In this document: positions 1-7,111 of the stretch, in pieces
Layout of the letters: every line of letters begins with the position of its first letter
How positions within the stretch are numbered: the stretch's first letter is position 1
Source: an uncultured Spartobacteria bacterium
GTDB lineage: Bacteria > Verrucomicrobiota > Verrucomicrobiia > Chthoniobacterales > Chthoniobacteraceae
Length of the DNA stretch: 35,836 nt
Direction: 5' to 3'
NCBI GenBank assembly: GCA_903933715.1
Contig: CAIZLD010000060.1
Span: forward strand, 1 to 35,836
Program-made: the position numbers and the translations under genes
Notes under the pieces: generated by a model
Told to the model about the DNA's origin: nothing
Databases searched by the model: none
Seen by the model: only the letters and a program-made list of their open reading frames with translations

Positions 1-136
1 GAAACATTTTTTGGAACGCTGGCAGCGAGCCAGGAAAGAGTTCTTCAACTCGCTTCCCCTGCAAAGCCTTGAAATGCGGGCTGCCTGCCATGGCGGGCCA
101 CCCTACATATTGTGGTTGTGTTCGTCAAGCGGATAA
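1..136. other. Flank or junction left of the AT-rich element
   Basis: No gene is supported here. Base composition is richer in G and C than the following gene. Near 90-109 there is a short stem (gcctgccatggcgggc) followed by ccaccctacat, which resembles the hairpin plus ccaaccctacat at 29477-29507 in the host part of the window. This suggests host-type intergenic repeat material. A stop codon at 134-136 closes the Sel1 frame just upstream of repeat-encoding sequence, so a junction may lie near here. Confidence 0.3.
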
Positions 137-1168
137 GCACGCAAGGAACTTGCAAAAAAATGGTTTGAAAAAGCAGCCGAGCAAGGCAATATGGATTCAC
201 AATATAGACTTGGGAAAATGCTATTTAATGGGGATGGGATTGCTGAAAATGCAGAACTGGCAGCGAAATGGTTTGAAAAAGCAGCCATACAAGGGAATGC
301 CCAAGCCCAAAATGAACTCGCTCTTCAGTATCTTGATGGCGTAGGAATTCAAAAGAATGAAGCATTAGCAGCCGAATGGTTTGAAAAAGCAGCTAAACAA
401 GATAACATAGATGCTTCATTAAATCTTGGATTAATGTATAAAAATGGAAGAGGGATTCCATGGAATGAAAACCTTGCTGTGAAGTGGCTTCAAAAGGCGG
501 CAAACTCTCACAATACCAATGCACAATATAATCTCGCTTGCATCTACTTTGAAGGAAAATCGGGAGCAAAAAACATAAATCTTGCACTGCAAATGTTTGA
601 AAAGTCTGCCACTCAAGGAAACGCCGATGCTCAAGCGTATCTTGGTATCATATATTTATTTGGAAGAAATGTCCCAAAAAATGAATCTCTCGCCCTCAAA
701 TTCCTTAACCAAGCAGCCCAACAAGGGCACCCAACAGCACTGAAATGCCTTGCCGACAGACAAAAATCTATTGAACGCCAACAGTTTAAATCAGAACGAG
801 CGGAAATAAATAGAAAACTAAAACATGAAAGAGAGTTGGCATTAGCTGCTTTAATCGAAAAGACTAAAAATGAAATCGAAATACGAATAAATGATTTTAA
901 ATTTAACTACAATCTTTTTTCAGGAGAGCAAAAAATTAATAAAGAACATGAGATAAAAGTTTTTGCTATTAACAAAAAATCTGAAATCGAAAAATTTAAG
1001 ATAAACAACGAGATTAAAGATTATGCCAGCGAAATTGATTTAGACAAATTTGAAGACGACTCATTAATCAAAATATTTTGGAAACAAATATTGCAAATTC
1101 AACAATCAAGCAGTCCCTATGAACAGATGAAGGAACTTAATCAAATGCTTGAAGGAAAGATAAAATAA
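137..1168 (+). pseudogene. Sel1-like repeat protein, 5' truncated
   Basis: The first ATG is at 191 and would give 325 residues. The same frame already encodes a Sel1 repeat end (WFEKAAEQGN) from 137 back to a stop at 134-136, with no start codon in that stretch, so the N-terminus appears to be missing. From the ATG there are about five 36-residue Sel1/TPR-like repeats (for example LAAKWFEKAAIQGNAQAQ) to about residue 180, then a charged, probably coiled-coil region (about 190-290) and a short tail. Sel1 repeats form helical solenoids used as protein-binding scaffolds. No signal peptide is visible. Codon use is AT-rich like the rest of the element. It could still be expressed from ATG 191 as a shortened protein. 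Partner and function are unknown. Confidence 0.7.
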
Positions 1169-1222
1169 TAAATCGAATCACTTTTTGAAAAGCCCCCCTG
1201 CCCCACTGAGGACAATTCGAGC

Positions 1223-1236
1223 AAAATAATTATTTT
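1223..1236. terminator. AT palindrome between convergent genes
   Basis: aaaataattatttt is a perfect 14-base palindrome in the 72-bp gap between the Sel1 gene (plus) and the recombinase gene (minus), which converge here. Its position suits a weak bidirectional terminator, but the stem has no GC pairs, so the assignment is tentative. Confidence 0.25.
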
Positions 1237-1240
1237 CCTA

Positions 1241-1915
1241 TCAGGACGGCTGCTTGACGTTTTCGGCGCGAAACAGAATGTTACTTACTGATTGAGCGAA
1301 GAAGGCGCGCCCTGTGGGCGTCTTGAAACCTCGGGCATTCAAGCAGCTTGCTATCCCTCGGAGCGAAACAACTCCCGAGCGTTGAATTTCCCTGATAACA
1401 AGTAATAAATTCTCGGCAAATGCCTTCGCTCGTTCCCGATTTGCGTTGGTCGCTCGTTCAAGCGAAGCAGCAGGGCGAGGATTCCCCAGCTTTTTTCCCC
1501 TCCGTTTAGCTGCTGCCAATCCGTCCTTTGTGCGTTGGGAAATCATATCCCGTTCCTTCTCCGCAACCAGAGCCATTATGCCGACCGTAAACTTATCCGC
1601 GTGAGGCATATCAACGGCGACAAATTCGACCCCTGAATCGCGTAGATTGAGCAAGAAGGCTGCATTCCGAGCGAGTCGGTCTAACTTGGCAATAATCAGC
1701 TTGGCTTTCTTCGCACGGCAAAGAGCAATCGCCTTCCTGAGTTCTTCGCGCTGATTGTTCTTTCCGCTTTCAACTTCAGCAAATTCAGCAAGCAATTCCC
1801 AATTTCCCCCATTTAGATATTGCATGACTGCATTTTTCTGCGCGGACATCCCCAAGCCAGTGACACCCTGTTTTTGGGTCGAAACTCTGTAGTAAGCCAC
1901 AACTTTTAAGTTCAT
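1241..1915 (-). CDS. Serine recombinase, resolvase/invertase family
   Basis: A 224-residue protein with the resolvase N-terminal catalytic domain. The start YYRVST places the nucleophilic serine at residue 12. The conserved IIAKLDRLARN block lies around residues 75-85 and the EKERDMISQRTKDGL E-helix region around 120-134. The C-terminus (SLRGIASCLNARGFKTPTGR) is a helix-turn-helix typical of small resolvases. Length fits the small resolvase/invertase class, not the large integrases. Such enzymes cut and rejoin DNA at paired short sites through a phosphoserine link. It may resolve multimers or invert a segment of the element. An inverted repeat and promoter immediately upstream (1923-1961) suggest self-regulation. 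The gene is visibly less GC-rich than host genes in this window. Confidence 0.9.
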   Translation of the reverse strand: MNLKVVAYYRVSTQKQGVTGLGMSAQKNAVMQYLNGGNWELLAEFAEVESGKNNQREELRKAIALCRAKKAKLIIAKLDRLARNAAFLLNLRDSGVEFVAVDMPHADKFTVGIMALVAEKERDMISQRTKDGLAAAKRRGKKLGNPRPAASLERATNANRERAKAFAENLLLVIREIQRSGVVSLRGIASCLNARGFKTPTGRAFFAQSVSNILFRAENVKQPS

Positions 1916-1922
1916 GTGAGGG

Positions 1923-1950
1923 ATTTTAGCAGAAATGTAAAGGTACGCAA
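1923..1950 (-). promoter_or_regulatory. Putative promoter of the serine recombinase
   Basis: On the minus strand TTGCGT (1945-1950) is followed after 16 bases by TAAAAT (1923-1928). The expected transcription start falls at or within a base or two of the ATG at 1915, so the mRNA would be leaderless or nearly so. Predicted from consensus match only. Confidence 0.4.
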
Positions 1951-1961
1951 CGTCCGTTACG
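1946..1961. promoter_or_regulatory. Inverted repeat over the recombinase -35
   Basis: cgcaacg-tc-cgttacg has two 7-base arms with one mismatch and overlaps the -35 hexamer of the recombinase promoter. It could be a recombinase binding site or an operator. Seen in sequence; role inferred. Confidence 0.3.
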
Positions 1962-2403
1962 CTTTTTTACATGCAGAGCATTTTTCTTGAATTCTTAAAA
2001 ATCGAGATTTGCCGAAGGTCAGATTTGGAATTTCTCACCACACCTCACAGGAAAAGCAGGAGTTGTTAATTTTAATCATACTATTAAATGATACCCGCCC
2101 CCGTTTTTGAAATTTTTTATATCTTGAATTTTGAGTAGCGGGGGGGATGGGGTAGCTTTCACTCTGTAAAACGCGGAATTACAGAAAAATCAAAATCATT
2201 TAGGGGGAGCAGGGGCTTTCTTTCCCCTACGTCCAATTTTCTAAAGGAGATGAGTCCAGGTGCAACCATGACGCGGGATGAGTGGTGTATTACATAGTAA
2301 TACCTTGCTTTTTTGTCAAAATTTCTAACTTATTTTTATTTTTGTTATTTTTAAAAAGTTTGGAGTCGGATTGAGGACGGCGGCGGCAAAAATACTCTCA
2401 ATT
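1962..2403. other. AT-rich non-coding region with G-runs
   Basis: No gene is supported in the roughly 500 bases between the recombinase and the polymerase. It contains poly-C and poly-G tracts (about 2096-2104, 2140-2155, 2203-2228), long A/T runs (2316-2360) and the inverted repeat at 2287-2303. A position just upstream of a DNA polymerase gene suits a replication origin or control region, but no iteron array is evident. Confidence 0.3.
2287..2303. promoter_or_regulatory. Perfect inverted repeat upstream of polymerase gene
   Basis: gtattac-ata-gtaatac has two perfect 7-base arms around a 3-base centre. It lies about 110-200 bases before the polymerase start, depending on the start codon. 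Its size and symmetry are those of a dimeric repressor operator or replication-protein site. No regulator is assigned. Confidence 0.4.
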
Positions 2404-2432
2404 TTGATAATTTTTGGCAAAAAAACGATATT
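2404..2432 (+). promoter_or_regulatory. Putative promoter for the polymerase gene
   Basis: TTGATA (2404-2409), a 17-base spacer and GATATT (2427-2432) form a plausible promoter. If used, transcription would start near 2440, inside the longest reading frame, which would favour the ATG at 2486 over the TTG at 2414. Confidence 0.3.
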
Positions 2433-3874
2433 TCTTGACTTCTATTAGATTTACTTATAAACTAACGGCGCAAGCCGACAAATATATGAAAAATCTAACA
2501 CGAATTACGACATCCACACACTTTAGAGAATTAACCCAAAAGACATTCCCTGGGCTTAATAGAAATCCAAAATATTGGAGATTTTTAAGGTATCTGGTTT
2601 TTGGGACGTTTTTTGACCGCGACGCCAACAACCAAAATCTGGTGATTGATAAGGGCACCATCTGCGCTCTTGCTGAAAAAGACCCTGCAAATTATTCGGC
2701 GGAAAATTTCCTTACTGCCTTCCAACGAGATGTCATGACCGAGGACACATTCCAGTGGTCCGAACATGACGCACTAAAAGGAAGAGCGCGCACGGTTAAG
2801 CTCTTAAAATTCCCAGCAGAATTCGATAAGGCTCTCCAAGCGGAACTGAAGAATACCTGGCGCAATCTCGGTCGAGTCTATTTCTGCGACGGAACGAAAT
2901 TTAGTGCGGCGAAACAAAGGAAAGAAAGAAACAGAGAAAAAAATTTTGTGAATCAGGAGCGGCACAAACCGTATTCCAAGGAAGGGCAGGAAATCAAAGA
3001 TTACATGAATGGGTTATCTGTAAATTTGTTTACAAAAATTGTGGAAAAGAACTTTGCAGCCGCGCAAATGGAGGCAGATGCCATTGCGGATTCAAAAGTG
3101 CGCAAAATTCAGCTGATATACCTGCATCGGATTTTTGACCAACCTCAACCCTTTTACGCAGCATCTGCAAACACAGACCGCATTTTCGGCTTAGGCGGGT
3201 CAATCCCTTCACTTCAGAAAGATGTTCGTCGGGCACTCACATCAGGCTGGGATGAGGCAGACCTAAAAAATGCCCAACTCGCTATCTGCGCCTCACTCTG
3301 GAAGATTGATGAAATCAATGAATACTTAACTACCGGACAAAGTATTTGGGAGCATCTTTTTGAGTTTTTCCCAGTTCCAACGTCACAGCAGAAAATAGTC
3401 AAACCAATCCTCAAAAACGCCCTGTACAGCCTCTGCTATGGAATGAAGGTGAGTAACATTAAAGGTGAAATTTCAAAAAAATTAAAGTTTCATGGAATTC
3501 AAATGCGGGGCGAGCAGTTTTTTCAATCGGATTTGATGCAAATCCTTGAGCGAGGACGGGAGAAGGAACTCGCCAGAATTGAATCTAACGGAGCGACAAC
3601 TTGTTTTGGAAAAAAACTAATCATCACAAAAACAATTACCGCCCGAAAAATTCTGGCTCAGATTGCTCAAGCTGTGGAAGTAAAGCTTATGAGCCACGTA
3701 ATTAGATTTGCCAGTAAAACCGATGAATTCAAAGTAACGCTGTGGCAGCACGATGGATTCTGCGCGAAATTCAAACGTTCCGAATATTCGGAACCATGGA
3801 AGAAAAAAATTAGCGACGTAGTAAATGGAGCGGCGGCTGAGAATGGAATCATAACCTATCTTGAATGGAAATAA
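2414..3874 (+). CDS. Divergent minimal family-A DNA polymerase
   Basis: The longest frame starts at TTG 2414 (486 residues, numbering used here). ATG 2486 (residue 25) is an alternative and neither has a clear ribosome binding site. The C-terminal half shows the three palm/finger motifs of family-A polymerases in order. Motif A is WDEADLKNAQLAI with D280. Motif B, the O-helix, is K330-x3-K334-x3-Y338-x3-Y342-G343, spaced exactly as the R-K-F-YG residues of Taq polymerase (R659, K663, F667, Y671). Motif C is LWQHDG with H446-D447. The Phe position carries Tyr, as in T7 polymerase, and the usual HDE is HDG. The N-terminal about 250 residues match no 3'-5' exonuclease I can recognise. The protein is much shorter than Pol I. 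It probably replicates or primes the element. The family assignment rests on motifs I read by eye. Confidence 0.65.
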   Translation: MAKKRYFLTSIRFTYKLTAQADKYMKNLTRITTSTHFRELTQKTFPGLNRNPKYWRFLRYLVFGTFFDRDANNQNLVIDKGTICALAEKDPANYSAENFLTAFQRDVMTEDTFQWSEHDALKGRARTVKLLKFPAEFDKALQAELKNTWRNLGRVYFCDGTKFSAAKQRKERNREKNFVNQERHKPYSKEGQEIKDYMNGLSVNLFTKIVEKNFAAAQMEADAIADSKVRKIQLIYLHRIFDQPQPFYAASANTDRIFGLGGSIPSLQKDVRRALTSGWDEADLKNAQLAICASLWKIDEINEYLTTGQSIWEHLFEFFPVPTSQQKIVKPILKNALYSLCYGMKVSNIKGEISKKLKFHGIQMRGEQFFQSDLMQILERGREKELARIESNGATTCFGKKLIITKTITARKILAQIAQAVEVKLMSHVIRFASKTDEFKVTLWQHDGFCAKFKRSEYSEPWKKKISDVVNGAAAENGIITYLEWK

Positions 3875-4137
3875 AGAATTATCAAACAAATTTCCACACT
3901 TCCTCTTATTGTCCTCCTAATCTTCCTCCTAATTATCCATCCCCCTATAGATTCATGTTCTCCAATGTAGAGTAAAGCATTGCTATGTTATTAGAGTAAT
4001 TTGAGATATTTAGTTTTCAAGAAATTACAATTATACCAAGAAACTACACAACATTCGAAATAATTTCCTCGCCGACGATTTATTAACCATTAAACAAAAA
4101 CATCTTCACACACCTTGCGGATAAAAATGGTTTCGTC
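3875..4137. other. AT-rich non-coding region after the polymerase gene
   Basis: No gene is supported between the polymerase and the next promoter. The plus strand is pyrimidine-rich at 3897-3935 and contains two direct copies of tcctcctaat (3912-3921 and 3924-3933, 12-base period). The rest is AT-rich with no strong hairpin. Confidence 0.35.
3912..3933. repeat. Direct repeat tcctcctaat, two copies
   Basis: Two identical 10-base copies with a 12-base period lie just after the polymerase stop codon. They could be short iterons. As RNA, the plus strand carries CCUCCU twice, the anti-Shine-Dalgarno core. The function is unknown. Confidence 0.4.
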
Positions 4138-4168
4138 TTGACTTATTGCTCCATTTTTTATATATAAT
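4138..4168 (+). promoter_or_regulatory. Promoter of the ART-like/HTH gene pair
   Basis: TTGACT (4138-4143) is followed by a 17-base spacer and TATATA (4161-4166), or by 19 bases and TATAAT (4163-4168). Transcription would start near 4175, giving a leader of about 35 bases without a Shine-Dalgarno sequence. This is the best promoter match in the element. Confidence 0.55.
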
Positions 4169-4210
4169 AGTAACTCCCAAAAAGGGATAACACACAACAA
4201 ACAAATCAAT

Positions 4211-4909
4211 ATGAATATAGAAAGAATCAAAATACATAGGGAAAGGGATTTATTCTCACTGCTCAAAAGTCACTGCATCAACGGAAGTGCCGTTGTTTCA
4301 GAAATTCTAGAAGAAGCAAAATCGAATCGGGACTGGGATGTCTATTTTGAGTTATTATCATCACATGTTCCATTAAACAGCACCTCACCAAGGCACGAGC
4401 GATTGCGCCAATTAAAAATACAAAGGAATTTACTGACAGATGAAGAATATTGGCGGCAAGTAGGGAAAGCATGCCTTTATAATGGATGTTCTAGTGAGAA
4501 TGATGGATTATACCGAGAATTACTTCTCAGCAAACGAACAAAACGGGAGAAGATAATGCTGCTATCAGAAAGAAAGACCTTAAAATCGCTTGCCTCTAAA
4601 ATCAACGTTTATCGCGGTTTTAATCATCCGAGCCTTGCAAATGGGTGGTCATGGTCACTAAAAGAAGATGTTGCAAAACATTATTCATTAAATGATACGT
4701 GTGGTCTTATCACGCAAGGTCTTTGCCTCAAAAAGAACGTGATTGCCTATTTTGAAAACGGAAACTCCTACGAAAACACGCAAGAGATTCTCATTCCACC
4801 CGAGCACGTAAATATTATTTCTTGGCGAAACTCTTTTTCAGACGAGGTGAAGGATGGCAAGCAAATCTGGCATCCAAGGCGTACTTTACCGAAGGCGGAG
4901 GAAGAATAA
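4211..4909 (+). CDS. Putative ADP-ribosyltransferase-fold protein
   Basis: A 232-residue protein without signal peptide or membrane segment. The N-terminal about 125 residues are helical and unrecognised. The C-terminal part has the layout of R-S-E ADP-ribosyltransferases of the type found in phages. INVYRGF supplies R135. GWSWSLKEDVAKHYS supplies the S-x-S strand (S147, S149). CLKKNVIAYFENGNSYENTQEILIPPEHV supplies E192. In known relatives, the equivalent pattern (YRG, G-x-SWT, AYF, E-E-[IV]) surrounds the NAD pocket. Only one acidic residue is seen where arginine-specific enzymes have ExE. The stop codon is immediately followed by the ATG of the HTH gene, so the two are co-transcribed. Possible roles are modifying a host protein or acting as a toxin or defence effector. 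Activity is not demonstrated, and the call rests on motif order alone. Confidence 0.45.
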   Translation: MNIERIKIHRERDLFSLLKSHCINGSAVVSEILEEAKSNRDWDVYFELLSSHVPLNSTSPRHERLRQLKIQRNLLTDEEYWRQVGKACLYNGCSSENDGLYRELLLSKRTKREKIMLLSERKTLKSLASKINVYRGFNHPSLANGWSWSLKEDVAKHYSLNDTCGLITQGLCLKKNVIAYFENGNSYENTQEILIPPEHVNIISWRNSFSDEVKDGKQIWHPRRTLPKAEEE

Positions 4910-5209
4910 ATGGAAGAACAACAGAATAAAATCCTTCCCTTTCCAACACAAGAAGCAGATTTATTTCGTCTGCTTTTGAACGAGATAAAAGCACTGAAAA
5001 AAGAACTTCTGAGTCAAGTCGATTGCTGGATGGATAAAAAGGCGGCAGCCAAATATATGGGCATTGGTTTATCTTCTTTCGACAAATACCGATATAATAC
5101 GAATCCAAAAATAAAGGGTTACAGTCTCGACGGAAAAACACTCTACAAGAAATCAGACATCGATACCTTTATTCGGCTCTATGCCTTGAAGGCTGACATG
5201 GCAGCTTAA
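4910..5209 (+). CDS. Excisionase-like HTH DNA-binding protein
   Basis: A 99-residue protein that starts at the base after the previous stop codon. Residues about 40-90 (CWMDKKAAAKYMGIGLSSFDKYRYN, then GKTLYKKSDIDTFIRLY) have the winged-helix pattern of MerR/AlpA/excisionase-like HTH_17 proteins: an instruction to an AAxYMG helix, a recognition helix, and a wing ending in YKKSDIDTFI. The N-terminal about 35 residues are probably helical. Such proteins direct excision or repress element genes. Its 3' end overlaps by 57 bases the 3' end of the convergent integrase frame, which supports an integrase/excisionase module. No symbol is given because the family contains both regulators and excisionases. 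Confidence 0.7.
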   Translation: MEEQQNKILPFPTQEADLFRLLLNEIKALKKELLSQVDCWMDKKAAAKYMGIGLSSFDKYRYNTNPKIKGYSLDGKTLYKKSDIDTFIRLYALKADMAA

Positions 5210-6486
5210 GGCGGCTTTGATTGTTTCGGTGTAACCCTCTGGCGGCATAACGGCAAACCAAGATTCTGCTTCCTTGTCTGAGACATTGCGCTTGTAGCTG
5301 TCGATAATCTCTGAGGGGCTGTTCCCCATCTCGGCGGCAAGTTCCACCAAATCGCCTTTTAATTGGCGATAGCGATAAGATGCAAGGAATGGCGGTATCC
5401 ATCGTCAATCCCTTTAATTCCTGCCTTCTTCCGTAATGCCCCCATTTTCTTTTCGTGGTTTGCTTTGTGAGTCCAAATACCAGCTTGCAATCCCTTGAAG
5501 GGCTCTAGCCACGCCTTAACCGCATCATTTAAAGGAATATCTCTTGTGGCCTTTGAGCGAATTTTCTGGCCAATGACGTGGAGTTGATTATCAGTCCAAT
5601 TGAAAGCCTCCCACTTGAGCGGGCCTCTTTCCAAACCCTCCCCGTGAATTTCAAAGGGTCGTAACCCCAAAAAACAGCCAATCGCAATGACTGGAATTAA
5701 ATCAGCGAATTTTATGTCGGTCGCGGTTGCGAGCAACTTTCCAAGCTGTTCTGGTGTGTAAATTTCAACCGGTTGTTTAACGCCGTCTTTCGAAGTTCGG
5801 ACTTTTTGAAACTCGGTTTTCCCATTTTCAGGAATAGCCTTTAGAATCTCTTGCGCAAAAAGTGAAAGTGTTACCAAAGAGCCTCTGACACTCCTTTTTG
5901 TTTTCGCACTCCAAAGTTTCCCGCTTCCTTCATCCGTTCTGGTTCCCAGCCAGTTGGTGATTTCCAAGGAGGTAATTTCGTGAATACGGCAACACCCGAA
6001 ATCCTTTTCAAAACGGCGAAAATGCTTTTGAAGGGTTTTGATATGAATCCCCGTAGCATTGGCAGTTTTTCTGTCTTGGATGAACGGCTCAATGCACTCC
6101 GAAAAGGTTTTTGGTTGGAGTCTCTTGATTTTGGAATTATCGAGGAAAAAACGAACGGCATCCCGCAGGCTCGTTCCGTCGCTCCGTTCGGCTAAAAGCT
6201 GTTCCAATTCAAAAATTTCTTTGGCTTTGGCCCGGATGGGAAAAAGGGTTTGGCTTTCATCTTGTGCGGTATCGAGTCTCAAAAACTCGTCTTCAAGATA
6301 GTCCACGGCGGCTTCAACCGTGGCGAAAGTGTTTTGACGGGGTTTGCCTGCGAATTGGAAATGGGTCTTAAAACGTCCGTTCGCCGTCTTGTAAATCTTG
6401 CCGGTTCTGCCGTTTTTTTCAAACTTCACCGGAAACTGTTTTTTTTGGCTCTTAGCGGGGCGTTTTGGCACCCCTTCCATATACAA
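5153..6486 (-). pseudogene. Tyrosine integrase, frameshifted
   Basis: The reading frame from ATG 6486 (MYMEG) runs 375 residues and ends at 5359 right after YRHS. It has an N-terminal arm/SAM-like domain (about 105-215) and a catalytic domain with R276 (CFLGLRPFEI), a lysine near 308-312 and R365-H366. The tail reappears in another frame from about 5383 to 5153 as ASYRYRQLKGDLVELAAEMG then NSPSEIIDSYKR. That stretch contains the missing helix and the catalytic tyrosine. A single missing base near 5383-5386 explains the break: restoring it gives RHS-x-ASYR, the standard integrase sequence, and a protein of about 444 residues. The start lies about 140 bases from the ssrA 3' end, as expected for an ssrA-specific integrase. 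Either it is inactivated and locks the element in place, or the deletion is a sequencing error. Confidence 0.85.
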
Positions 6487-6581
6487 GATATACAGAAATG
6501 CGCAAGTTTCTTTGGGGTTGTTTTGGGTTCTGGAAACCTGCGCCTCATTCAGGAGGCTCGATGGAAACGCCTAATAAACAA

Positions 6582-6610
6582 TGCTTTGCGGTCGCTTTAC
6601 CGTTGCTTTG
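6582..6610. repeat. Short repeats beside the attachment site, possible arm sites
   Basis: tgctttg occurs at 6582-6588 and 6604-6610, 22 bases apart, with a gcttt core between them at 6594-6598. They lie between the integrase start and ssrA. Tyrosine integrases often bind short repeated arm sites here. Inferred from position. Confidence 0.35.
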
Positions 6611-6615
6611 TGAAT

Positions 6616-6655
6616 ACGTAAAAACTGGAGGCGAGGGGAGTTGAACCCCTGTCCT
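6616..6655. other. Probable attachment site (element/ssrA junction)
   Basis: The AT-rich element meets the ssrA acceptor and T-arm here. Integrases beside tmRNA genes typically recombine within this 3' segment and restore it. No second direct copy of ggaggcgaggggagttgaac is seen elsewhere in the window, so the exact core cannot be set. Confidence 0.5.
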
Positions 6656-6979
6656 TCAGGCTAAAGCCGCCCGCTTCTACATGCTTGTCTGGCCTACTAT
6701 TTAGGATGCCGACTGCGGGCCAACGCGCGTTCGGAATCCGATTGGCCACGAAATGATCTCGCCCTCGGACGCGGTCAACCCGCCCTTAGGCCAGCCTGCT
6801 GTCGTCGTCTCCGGCTGTAGCAGGCGTCCCGCCGGAAACGTCACGGTCAATTAAGCCGCGAGAGCTAGTTCTTCAGACTCAGCATTTATTTTTTTTGATC
6901 CGGATTTTAACGAGGCCAACGAATCATCCTCGGCATGCGACGTGCGTCTCAAACTTGGAGTCGAGACCAGTACGCCCCC
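6626..6979 (-). ncRNA. ssrA: tmRNA (transfer-messenger RNA)
   Basis: The 5' end GGGGGCG (6979-6973), followed by the conserved GTCTCGACTCC-type sequence, pairs with the 3' CGCCTCC (6633-6627), with one G-U pair. The T-arm GGGGTTCAACTCCCC precedes it. Mature length is about 354 nt with discriminator A at 6626, and CCA is not encoded. The internal tag frame ends at a TAA (6853-6851) and reads ...AESEELALAA, with the usual ALAA degradation signal. The resume codon may be the GCT at 6883. tmRNA with SmpB rescues stalled ribosomes and tags the nascent peptide for proteolysis. Its 3' end is the integration target of the element to the left. Confidence 0.95.
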
Positions 6980-6993
6980 TTCTTAACGTTGCC

Positions 6994-7021
6994 AATATAT
7001 CGGATTTCCCGCCAAAAGCAA
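6994..7021 (-). promoter_or_regulatory. Promoter of ssrA
   Basis: On the minus strand TTGCTT (7021-7016), a 16-base spacer and TATATT (6999-6994) lie 15 bases before the mature tmRNA 5' end. This leaves a short leader for RNase P to remove. Confidence 0.5.
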
Positions 7022-7111
7022 GGGCCACCGGTTTCGGACTTCCGCGGGATCAAACCTGCCCGAACCACCCGGAGTTGGAACCGTTCCACATGGCCTTCTA
7101 ATTGGATTTCC

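Noticed and set aside
44-51. ttcaactc resembles the tmRNA T-arm and could be the second attachment site
   Set aside because: It is only 8 bases and in the wrong orientation for a direct repeat of the ssrA 3' end.
69-344. Small plus-strand open frame before and inside the Sel1 gene
   Set aside because: It overlaps the Sel1 repeats in another frame and shows no repeat or domain pattern of its own.
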